NCBI GenBank assembly: GCA_016199325.1
Contig: JACQGW010000388.1
Location: 1 to 15,729, forward strand
Length of the DNA: 15,729 bases
Reading direction: 5' to 3'
Origin: Chloroflexota bacterium
Lineage (GTDB): Bacteria > Chloroflexota > Dehalococcoidia > JACQGW01
Below, in pieces: positions 1 through 5,856 of this stretch; the first letter of the stretch is position 1; the number at the start of each line of letters is the position of its first letter. A program made the position numbers and the translations under genes. The notes below the pieces were generated by a model. The model saw only the letters and a program-made list of their open reading frames with translations. It made no database searches and had not been told where the DNA came from.

Positions 1-401
1 ACCAGGCCGCCCAGCAGCCCTACCTCATCTCGATTGGCGAGCGGGCCGAGGAGATTGCCCGCGCCTTCGAGGAGCGGCAGGCGAACGCCGAGGAAGCCCT
101 TCGCCAGCTTGAGGATCTGCTCCGGGAGTACCGGCAGGCGGAAGCCGCTCGCCAGGAGACAAACCTGTCGCCGGAGGGGTTTGCCGTCTACTGGTACTTG
201 AAGCAGCAAGGTGTTACGGCGGCCGAGGAGAGGGCGCGAGAGGTCGGCGAGATACTTGTCCGGTTTCCACACTGGCAAGTCAGCAGTCAGCAGGAACGGG
301 AAGTGCGACAGGGACTCTATCGGACGCTCATCAAGGCCAGGCTCGACGGACTCGTCGCCGTCGTCGACCGGCTGCTGGCGATGTTGCGAAGGGTGTTGTG
401 A
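1..401 (+). CDS. hsdR: Type I restriction enzyme R subunit, C-terminal fragment (5' end outside window)
   Basis: The open frame enters from the left edge (first full codon at base 3) and ends at TGA 399-401, giving about 132 residues. The visible part is helical and charged, with ERAEEIARAFEERQ, a coiled-coil-like run of Glu, Arg and Gln, then LSPEGFAVYWYLKQQGV and RLLAMLRRVL at the end. This matches the helical C-terminal region of HsdR subunits, which contacts the methylase/specificity complex in type I systems; the helicase and nuclease domains would lie off the window. The next gene, a YgjP-like peptidase, overlaps its stop codon, and that pairing is common for hsdR. The assignment rests on the C-terminal pattern and the neighbour only, so another large helicase-nuclease is possible. 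Confidence 0.72.
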   Translation, partial: QAAQQPYLISIGERAEEIARAFEERQANAEEALRQLEDLLREYRQAEAARQETNLSPEGFAVYWYLKQQGVTAAEERAREVGEILVRFPHWQVSSQQEREVRQGLYRTLIKARLDGLVAVVDRLLAMLRRVL

Positions 402-718
402 TGACAACCAGGCAAGACAATTGGCAACCGCTGGAAGAAACCGTCCCGGCGGACATCTTCCGCGCCGAGGTGCGTGCCTGGGCCCTGCGGCTCGGCGTCG
501 AGCCGCAGGAAATCCACATCCGGCCGATGAAGCGGAAGTGGGCAAGCTGCTCATCGACGGGCCGGCTCTCGTTCAGCACCGACCTCCTCCGGCAGCCGGC
601 GGCATTCCGGGCAGAGGCTATCGTTCACGAGTTGCTCCACCTGAAGGTACCGAATCACGGCCGGCTCTTTCGATCCCTTGCGCGTGCCCATCTGGCAGAC
701 GTTCACGGGCCGGGGTGA
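401..718 (+). CDS. YgjP-like (DUF45) zinc metallopeptidase
   Basis: This is a 105-residue protein with the hallmark YgjP-like metallopeptidase signature. KWASCSSTGRLSFSTDLLRQP is followed by IVHELLHLKVPNHGRLF, giving an HExxH zinc-binding motif (HELLH) with a third likely His ligand in PNHG. The family normally ranges from about 100 residues (this minimal form) to 240. The ATG at 401 overlaps the hsdR stop (TGATG), so translation is probably coupled; a GTG at 398 in the same frame would add one residue. Genes of this family are often attached to type I restriction-modification operons, where their role is unknown; proteolytic control of the restriction subunit is one idea. The active-site residues are intact. 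Confidence 0.85.
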   Translation: MTTRQDNWQPLEETVPADIFRAEVRAWALRLGVEPQEIHIRPMKRKWASCSSTGRLSFSTDLLRQPAAFRAEAIVHELLHLKVPNHGRLFRSLARAHLADVHGPG

Positions 719-923
719 GCTGTTGAGCCCCTGGCGCAGCAACGGCTTCGGCGAAGGGTAGGTGGGTGACCCCACCCGGGCGGCGGGGCAAGCTCTCCCT
801 AGAGTGTCGCGCCAATGCGCTGAGAAAGTCGGAGTGGAGCCGTGATGAACGATCGCCGAGGGACCGCCACCCCACCTTTGCCAGAATGGGTAGTCTTGCC
901 AGGAATCATGCACCAATATGGGG

Positions 924-1005
924 TGGGGCAGGAGGGACTCGAACCCTCACGGGGGTTAGCCAGTGGAGTTTAAGTCCACCGCGTCTGCCATTTCGCCACT
1001 GCCCC
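924..1005 (-). tRNA. tRNA-Leu (anticodon UAA)
   Basis: Read on the minus strand, the acceptor arms GGGGCAG (999-1005) and CTGCCCC (925-931) pair perfectly with discriminator A at 924. The D-arm region GGCAGACGC is typical of leucine tRNAs. The anticodon stem GTGGA/TCCAC encloses loop CTTAAAC, giving anticodon TAA. An extended variable arm follows, then the T arm GAGGG-TTCGAGT-CCCTC. The length of 82 nt fits a class II tRNA. The 3' CCA is not encoded (genomic sequence after the discriminator is CCC). It lies downstream of tRNA-Cys on the same strand. Confidence 0.95.
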
Positions 1006-1048
1006 CGGCGAGCCTTCGGCTGCTCGTGTGGTGTCCCGTCGAAGCGGG

Positions 1049-1082
1049 AAAACGCGAAGCCCCCACAGTCATGGGGGGCTTC
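1049..1082 (-). terminator. Terminator-like hairpin between tRNA-Cys and tRNA-Leu
   Basis: On the minus strand a perfect 9-bp stem, GAAGCCCCC / GGGGGCTTC (1056-1064 with 1074-1082), has a 9-nt loop and is followed after GCG by TTTT (1049-1052). This resembles an intrinsic terminator or attenuator for transcripts that began upstream of tRNA-Cys. It could instead be a processing hairpin between two co-transcribed tRNAs, because no convincing separate promoter for tRNA-Leu is visible in 1006-1048. Confidence 0.55.
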
Positions 1083-1099
1083 CTGAGAGCGGACCTGGG

Positions 1100-1170
1100 A
1101 GGCGGCGAGCGGATTCGAACCGCTGATCGGGGTTTTGCAGACCCCTGCCTTGCCACTTGGCGACGCCGCC
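1100..1170 (-). tRNA. tRNA-Cys (anticodon GCA)
   Basis: On the minus strand, acceptor arms GGCGGCG (1164-1170) and CGCCGCC (1101-1107) pair perfectly, with discriminator U at 1100 as expected for cysteine tRNAs. Anticodon stem GGGGT/ACCCC closes loop CTGCAAA, giving GCA. The T arm is AGCGG-TTCGAAT-CCGCT. The length of 71 nt is typical for tRNA-Cys. CCA is not encoded. Confidence 0.95.
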
Positions 1171-1232
1171 ACTGGGCAAACTGGACAATGCTTTGACGGG
1201 GAACGTCTCCGTCGTCCTGTCCAGCCGCCGGT

Positions 1233-1262
1233 ATCTTACCACACGAGGGGAGGCCGGCGCAA
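1233..1262 (-). promoter_or_regulatory. Candidate sigma-70 promoter for tRNA-Cys
   Basis: The minus strand shows TTGCGC (1257-1262), an 18-nt spacer and TAAGAT (1233-1238). The -10 is preceded by TGG, which gives an extended -10 (TGGTAAGAT). Transcription would start near 1226, about 55 nt before the mature tRNA-Cys. The region is otherwise non-coding. Confidence 0.5.
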
Positions 1263-1277
1263 GCACTCTCTTGACGG

Positions 1278-1343
1278 ATTGACCAAACGACCAATCGGCA
1301 TTCTTGGCGTCTTCCATGGCGATCTTGGCGTCTTGGCGGTTCG
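1278..1343 (-). repeat. Dispersed CCAAGA-type repeat, copy A
   Basis: Read on the minus strand this segment begins CGAACCGCCAAGACGCCAAG, continues with degenerate GCCAAGA-like units and ends with CGTTTGGTCAATC. It matches the copy at 9635-9722, which lies in the opposite orientation: the first 20 or so bases are identical, and the CGTTTGGTC(A/G)ATC end is shared. It lies between tRNA-Cys and the 3' end of the epimerase gene. A perfect 14-bp palindrome, TCGCTCTAGAGCGA (1357-1370), sits between it and the epimerase stop codon. Confidence 0.8.
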
Positions 1344-1371
1344 TTGTCGCTCAGCATCGCTCTAGAGCGAC

Positions 1372-2460
1372 TCAGGGCTCTGCGGCTCGCCGGCCGGCCA
1401 ACTGGAAGGCGATCACCCGCCGGAGCGTCTCGTCCAGGGGCACCCGCGGCTCCCAGCCGATCATCGCCTTGATCCGCGAGATGTCCGGCACTCGTCGGCG
1501 CATATCCTCGAAGCCGGCCTCGTACGCCTGATCATACGGCACGAACACGATGCCCGGCTCGTCTCCGACGCCACCATCCCGCGTGGCGGTTGGCGCACGG
1601 CCGGCCTGCGCCGGGGCCGATTGTTGAGTCACGGCAGCGGTGAGCTGAATCACTCGGCGCGCCAGATCCAGGATACTGACCTCTTCCGTCGAGCCGACGT
1701 TGAAGACCTGGCCGACGGACTCGCTGCACTCTGCCAGCCCGACGATGGCCCGAACGGTGTCCTCCACGTCGCAAAAGCAGCGTGACTGCTGGCCGTCGCC
1801 GTACACCTTGAGCGGCTCGCCCCGGAGCGCCCGCTCGACGAAGCGCGGCAGCACCATGCCGTACTGGCCGGTCTGGCGGGGTCCGACCGTGTTGAACAGG
1901 CGAAAAACGACGACGGGCAGCCCCATCTGCCGGTAGTACGCCAGACCGAGGAACTCGTCAACCGCTTTCGAGGTCGAGTAGCTCCAGCGGGCCTTGGTCG
2001 TGGATCCCAGCAATCGGTCGTCGTCCTCGTGGAACGGAACGCGGACGCTCTTGCCGTAGATCTCCGACGTCGAGGCAATCAGCACCTTCTTGCGGTAGCG
2101 GTTGGCCGCCTGCAAGACGGCGTGGGTGCCCAGGATATTCGTCTCGATGACGCGGACCGGGTCCTTGACGATGAGCTCCACCCCAACTGCGGCCGCCAGA
2201 TGGAAGATGACGTCGCACTCGCTCGCCAGCCGGTCCAGCACCATCTCGTTCGTGATCGTATCGATGGCGAAGCGAAAGCGGGGATGGTCCCTGAGGCCGG
2301 CGATGTTCTCGAACCGGCCGGTGAAGAGGTTGTCGATGACGGTGACTCGATGGCCACGCGCCAGCAGCGCTTCGGCCAGGTGCGAGCCGATGAACCCGGC
2401 CCCGCCGGTGATGAGCATATGCTGGGGCGCCGAAGCGGCGCAGTCTGCGGGCGGCTCCAT
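1372..2460 (-). CDS. NAD-dependent nucleotide-sugar epimerase/dehydratase (extended SDR)
   Basis: This 362-residue protein belongs to the extended short-chain dehydrogenase family (GalE / UDP-glucuronate decarboxylase / WbpP group). The NAD-binding Rossmann motif TGGAGFIGSH lies near residues 18-27, with the acidic residue of VIDNLFTGR after it. The catalytic set is present: Ser in STSEIYG near residue 132, Tyr161 and Lys165 in YSTSK. RLFNTVGPRQTGQYGMVLPRF and YGDGQQSRCF are typical substrate-region motifs. I chose ATG 2460 because GGGAG lies 6 nt upstream; an in-frame TTG at 2478 would add six residues. It starts 27 nt after the stop of the nucleotide-sugar dehydrogenase, so they form an operon that probably makes activated sugars for a surface polysaccharide. 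The exact substrate (epimerase or UDP-glucuronate decarboxylase) cannot be read from the sequence. Confidence 0.9.
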   Translation of the reverse strand: MEPPADCAASAPQHMLITGGAGFIGSHLAEALLARGHRVTVIDNLFTGRFENIAGLRDHPRFRFAIDTITNEMVLDRLASECDVIFHLAAAVGVELIVKDPVRVIETNILGTHAVLQAANRYRKKVLIASTSEIYGKSVRVPFHEDDDRLLGSTTKARWSYSTSKAVDEFLGLAYYRQMGLPVVVFRLFNTVGPRQTGQYGMVLPRFVERALRGEPLKVYGDGQQSRCFCDVEDTVRAIVGLAECSESVGQVFNVGSTEEVSILDLARRVIQLTAAVTQQSAPAQAGRAPTATRDGGVGDEPGIVFVPYDQAYEAGFEDMRRRVPDISRIKAMIGWEPRVPLDETLRRVIAFQLAGRRAAEP

Positions 2461-2487
2461 CTGCCGCTCCCTTCTCAACGGGATGGC

Positions 2488-3849
2488 CTAGCGAGCGAGC
2501 GCCGGAACCGTCACCGGCTGGTGGGCGGGCGGCACCCCGATCTTGAACACGTGCCCGGCACTCGACCGCGTCGCATTGCAGGTGTCCACTACCAGGCGGC
2601 TCGACCGCACGATCCTGCCGTAGTCGTAGGCGCTGTGGCCGGACACGATGACGACGCAGTCCGCCTGTTCGAGCAGCTCGTCGCTCAGCTCCTGCGACTC
2701 CATCGTCACCTGCCGGCGGAAGAAGACGTTGCCGCCGACCGAGAACTGCGGGACGTACGGGTCATTGTACTGGACATCCGCACCGCCTTGCAGCAGCAGC
2801 TCGATCACCCGCTCGGCCACCGAGTTGCGGGCGTCGTCGATGTCCTTCTTGAACGCGACCCCCAGCACGAGCATTCGGGCCCCCCTCAGCGCCCGGTCTT
2901 CCGTAGCCAGCGCCTGGACGACTCTTTCCACCGTGTGGTACGGCATGCTCTGATTCACCTCGGCCGCCAGCTCGATGAACCGGGTGTAGAAGTCGTACTC
3001 GCGCGCCTTCCAGGAGAGATAGTACGGGTCCACCGGAATGCAGTGGCCGCCGACGCCGGCGCCGGGGTAGAACGGCATGAAGCCGAAGGGTTTGGTCGAG
3101 GCGGCCCCGATGACTTCCCAGATGTCGATCCCCATCCGCTCGGCCAGCTTGGCCAGCTCGTTCACCAGGGCGATGTTCACGTTGCGGAAGATGTTCTCCA
3201 GCAGCTTGGCCATCTCGGCCGCGCGTGGCGAGCTGACGGTGTGGACCGGTGCGCCGAGCGTTGCCATGAGGGTCGCCCCCACCTGGGTGCATGCCGGCGT
3301 CAGTCCACCGACCACCTTCGGCGTGTTCTCCACCGTGAACTTCTGATCGCCGGGGTTGATCCGCTCCGGACAGAACGCCAGGTGGAAATCCCGGCCGGCG
3401 AGCAAGCCCGACCGCGCCTCCAGGATCGGCTGGACCACCTCTTCCGTCGTGCCGGGGTGCGTGGTGCTCTGAAGCATCACCAGCTTGCCCGCGCGGAGAT
3501 ACTGGGCAATGGTCCGTGCGGCGCTCTCGATGTACGAGATGTCCGGCGCCTTCGTCGGCGTGAACGGCGTCGGCACGCAGATGAACGCGACGTCGAATCC
3601 GATCAACGCGTCCGGATTCGTCGTCGCCCACAGACGCCGGCGCTCGACAAGGCTCCGAACGTCGTCGCTCGGAACGTCGGGGATGTAGCTCTCCCCGCCG
3701 ACCAGTTTCCTCACCCGACCGGCATCGATGTCGATGCCCGTCACCGAGAACCCCGCCCGGGCGAAGCCGACGGCTAGCGGCAACCCGACGTAGCCCAGCC
3801 CCACCACGGCCACCGACGCGCTGCGGTCGGCGATCTTCTGCTCCAACAC
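2488..3849 (-). CDS. Nucleotide-sugar 6-dehydrogenase (UDP-GlcNAc/UDP-ManNAc dehydrogenase family)
   Basis: This 453-residue protein belongs to the UDP-glucose/GDP-mannose dehydrogenase family. It carries out the two-step NAD-dependent oxidation of C6 to a uronic acid. Motifs in order: Rossmann loop GLGYVGLPLA at about residues 17-26, CVPTPFTPTKAPD, QSTTHPGTTEEV, the catalytic-cysteine block GAGVGGHCIPVDPYYL with Cys270, and the C-terminal domain with LGVAFKKDIDDARNS. The GHCIPVDPYYLSWKA form is typical of the WbpA/WecC branch acting on N-acetylhexosamines rather than UDP-glucose dehydrogenase (inference). The GTG start at 3849 is supported by a strong AGGAGGT about 5 nt upstream. The downstream epimerase follows after 27 nt. 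Confidence 0.93.
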   Translation of the reverse strand: MLEQKIADRSASVAVVGLGYVGLPLAVGFARAGFSVTGIDIDAGRVRKLVGGESYIPDVPSDDVRSLVERRRLWATTNPDALIGFDVAFICVPTPFTPTKAPDISYIESAARTIAQYLRAGKLVMLQSTTHPGTTEEVVQPILEARSGLLAGRDFHLAFCPERINPGDQKFTVENTPKVVGGLTPACTQVGATLMATLGAPVHTVSSPRAAEMAKLLENIFRNVNIALVNELAKLAERMGIDIWEVIGAASTKPFGFMPFYPGAGVGGHCIPVDPYYLSWKAREYDFYTRFIELAAEVNQSMPYHTVERVVQALATEDRALRGARMLVLGVAFKKDIDDARNSVAERVIELLLQGGADVQYNDPYVPQFSVGGNVFFRRQVTMESQELSDELLEQADCVVIVSGHSAYDYGRIVRSSRLVVDTCNATRSSAGHVFKIGVPPAHQPVTVPALAR

Positions 3850-3880
3850 CCGACACCTCCTGGACCCACTCAGGCTTCAT

Positions 3881-3908
3881 ACGATACTCAAAATACGATA
3901 CTCAAAAT
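3881..3908. repeat. 14-bp tandem repeat in the promoter region of the nucleotide-sugar dehydrogenase gene
   Basis: ACGATACTCAAAAT is present twice in a row (3881-3894 and 3895-3908). This AT-rich block is 32-59 bp upstream of the dehydrogenase start. On the minus strand it supplies TTGAGT and, 18 nt on, TATGAA, a plausible weak sigma-70 promoter. The duplication would also be a natural two-site operator. It lies between the NusG-like gene stop (4026) and the sugar-dehydrogenase gene. Confidence 0.6.
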
Positions 3909-4025
3909 ACAAGGCACTCTGCAAGGGCGCTGGGAACGTGCGCGGTCAGCCTGCATCAGGACGACGACTCGGCACGTTCGACCCCGGCAAGACCGGCCGG
4001 ATGCTGCTCGCCGACCGCCAGACGC

Positions 4026-4607
4026 CTACCACGACACGTGGCCGACGTCGGCAACAGATCGGTCCGACCCAGGCAGTGGGACAGCCTTCTCCAGAGCCGC
4101 AAACGGAAGAGCGGCGGGCACCAGACGATGCACCAGCGTCAGAAGCACCTGACATCGCTCCCGACCCGACAGTCGCCGGTCGAAGATCGCTTCCAGACCG
4201 GCCAGTGGCCCCTCGACGATCCGCACCCGCTCGCCGCGCTGGAATGGACTGCTTCCGGCCTTCGCTCTGGACCAGCTCTGGTCTGTCCGCTCCCGGATGG
4301 TCTCGACGATGGCGGCCGGGAGCGGCACGGGACAGCCGTCCTGGTTGAGGATGTAGCTCACACCCGGATAGGAGCGAGCTCGGATCCATTCGGGCGAGGC
4401 AAGATCGAGCTGCGCGAACACATACCCGGGGAAGAGCGGATCCGCCCCCCCGGCACACCGCCGGCTACGCCGCCAGGGCGACTGGCTGTGCGGGATCAGG
4501 GGAAGGTACGTCACGAACGCGTGACCGGCCAATCCGTCCGCGACAAGCCGCTCCGCCCGAGGCTTGGTCTTCAGGACGTACCAGTCTAGCGAGCCCGACT
4601 CTGACAT
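4026..4607 (-). CDS. NusG-family specialised transcription elongation/antitermination factor
   Basis: This 193-residue protein has a complete NusG architecture: an N-terminal NGN domain (DWYVLKTKPRAER at 8-20, then LFPGYVFAQ at 58-66 and YPGVSYILN at 80-88) and a C-terminal KOW domain (PFQRGERVRIVEGPLAGLEAIF at 121-142). NusG proteins bind the RNA polymerase clamp; the KOW domain recruits ribosome, Rho or other partners. Its place directly upstream of sugar-nucleotide genes, with no ribosomal-protein or secE neighbours, argues for a paralogue dedicated to one long operon (RfaH/UpxY/LoaP style) rather than housekeeping NusG (inference). I chose the ATG at 4607 because GGAG sits 5 nt upstream; the open frame extends to a TTG at 4691. 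Confidence 0.88.
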   Translation of the reverse strand: MSESGSLDWYVLKTKPRAERLVADGLAGHAFVTYLPLIPHSQSPWRRSRRCAGGADPLFPGYVFAQLDLASPEWIRARSYPGVSYILNQDGCPVPLPAAIVETIRERTDQSWSRAKAGSSPFQRGERVRIVEGPLAGLEAIFDRRLSGRERCQVLLTLVHRLVPAALPFAALEKAVPLPGSDRSVADVGHVSW

Positions 4608-4667
4608 GCAGTCTCCGTTCATAGCAGCCCGGCAGTTCTCGACGCTATCGCCAGGCGTGCTAGTATT

Positions 4668-4696
4668 TCTTAACACAGCAAGCTGTTTCAAGTCAA
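4668..4696 (-). promoter_or_regulatory. Candidate sigma-70 promoter for the NusG-like gene
   Basis: The minus strand has TTGACT (4691-4696), a 17-nt spacer and TTAAGA (4668-4673). Transcription would start near 4661, leaving a leader of about 54 nt. The -35 overlaps the stop codon of the upstream nuclease-like gene, so the NusG-like factor may be transcribed independently of mfd and the nuclease. Confidence 0.45.
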
Positions 4697-5856
4697 TCGG
4701 CAGTTTGGACTAAATGTCCAACCGGTGTAACAATGCTGTGACAGCGGAGATAGTCGTGGACGGGCTCTCCCGCCGGCAGGGCGTCGCGAAGGGACTGCCA
4801 GGTGAGAACGCCGAGCCTGCCGGGACCGGGCCGGATGCGCGCGGCGAAGTCGTCGAGCGCCGCTCGGTCCAGATACCCTTCACAGCCGGCGACGACGAGC
4901 GCAAACGAGTGGCCCTCGCCGAGCTGCTTCGCCAGCTCCTGCCCGGCCAGCCAGCAGCGCATCAACTGGTAGTGGCGGTCGCAGTCGGCGCCGGCCGGTC
5001 GTTCCGGCGACGGCAGCCCGAACGTCAGATACTCGCCGACGAGCTGCCGCGGGAAACGCTCGGCGAACGCATCCCCACCGGTGCCCCGACCCCAGTACGA
5101 GCACCCGTTGTGGCGCGGGTCCGGCAGCGTTCGGGAGAGGCGGCAATCCGGCGACCGACCGTGGACGGCCGGACAGTTGCCCAGCGGCGCGGTCAGCTTG
5201 GCCTCGACGATGGCGATCTGACGCCGGGCGGGATCGTACAGCACGGCGTCGAACTCCGATTGATGGACGCTGCTCGATTCGATCTGGTAGAGGACCGTGC
5301 GGAGCTTCGCCAGCAGATCGCCGGCTCGGCGACCGCCGGCCACGGGGCGGTTCCAGAGGCAGAGGACGGAGCCCGACAGACCGAAGGGTATCGACCGGCC
5401 CGGCTCCGGCCACAGCTCGACCGCCATCGGCTCGACTCGACCGGCGAGGCCACGGAAGACGTTCCAGACCAGCGCGTCCTCGCTCCGGCAGCTCTCGACG
5501 CGCCGCAGCAGGCCCGCGCCCGGAGCGGGGCGAAGATGGCGGAACTCGTCGAAATGAAAAAGGATGTTCGTCCAGTACGCGCCGGGGCAATCGACATTCG
5601 TCGGCCCCGCCGCCGGCCACCAGGGCGCGACGGTCGGCAGTCGGTAGTCAGCGGTCGAGAGTCGCCGGTCGGGAGTCGGGAGTCGGGAGTCGGGAGTTGG
5701 CGGTCGACGGTGAAGCGGGAGAGGCGCCGGGGGTGAGGGTTTCCCCACCGACTCTGCGCTTTTGCGAAGCGGATTTGGGGACCGGGGTTGGGCGTCTACA
5801 AGAGACGCGTCGCCGGTAGTCCCCGGCTCCCCTGCCCCACGGTCCCATCCTCCCAT
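4693..5856 (-). CDS. PD-(D/E)XK nuclease-like protein with repeat-derived N-terminus
   Basis: I do not recognise a named family. The C-terminal 300 residues read as a folded protein: YWTNILFHFDEFRHL, SEDALVWNVFRGLA, then EFDAVLYDPARRQIAIVEAKLT. The last segment fits a PD-(D/E)XK nuclease core with Asp203, Glu218 and Lys220 (D-x14-E-x-K). SEDALVWNVFR resembles the opening of putative restriction-type endonucleases (inference). The first 80 or so residues (PPTPDSRLPTPDRRLSTADYRLPT) come from the GTCGGCA heptamer array and flanking repeat DNA, not from a conserved domain. No ATG, GTG or TTG lies in the first part of the core, so the start is uncertain: the ATG at 5856 overlaps the mfd stop (TGATG). 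The open frame extends still further, to 6225 inside mfd, but that part is shadow. The native start may have been lost to the insertion. Confidence 0.65.
   Translation of the reverse strand: MGGWDRGAGEPGTTGDASLVDAQPRSPNPLRKSAESVGKPSPPAPLPLHRRPPTPDSRLPTPDRRLSTADYRLPTVAPWWPAAGPTNVDCPGAYWTNILFHFDEFRHLRPAPGAGLLRRVESCRSEDALVWNVFRGLAGRVEPMAVELWPEPGRSIPFGLSGSVLCLWNRPVAGGRRAGDLLAKLRTVLYQIESSSVHQSEFDAVLYDPARRQIAIVEAKLTAPLGNCPAVHGRSPDCRLSRTLPDPRHNGCSYWGRGTGGDAFAERFPRQLVGEYLTFGLPSPERPAGADCDRHYQLMRCWLAGQELAKQLGEGHSFALVVAGCEGYLDRAALDDFAARIRPGPGRLGVLTWQSLRDALPAGEPVHDYLRCHSIVTPVGHLVQTAD
5633..5709 (+). repeat. Heptanucleotide array R1 (11 units, GTCGGCA orientation)
   Basis: Eleven consecutive 7-nt units begin GTCGGCA, GTCGGTA, GTCAGCG, GTCGAGA, GTCGCCG, followed by four GTCGGGA, then GTTGGCG and GTCGACG. 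The first three bases are nearly invariant and the last three vary. It lies within the 5' part of the nuclease-like open frame and faces array R2 in inverted orientation, 185 bp away. Confidence 0.93.
5715..5739 (+). repeat. Half of a dispersed GC-rich repeat (GCGGGAGAGG ... GGGGGTGAGGG)
   Basis: This 25-bp segment is repeated at 10027-10051 with one mismatch. There it forms the right arm and tail of a GC-rich palindrome. Here only the right arm and tail are present, directly next to heptamer array R1 and between the two inverted arrays. Confidence 0.75.

Noticed and set aside
762..777. Terminator after the YgjP-like gene
   Set aside because: GGTGGG/CCCACC can pair over a 4-nt loop, but there is no T run on either side and the stem is only 6 bp.
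2029..3777. 582-residue open frame on the plus strand
   Set aside because: Antisense to the epimerase and sugar-dehydrogenase genes; no recognisable motifs.
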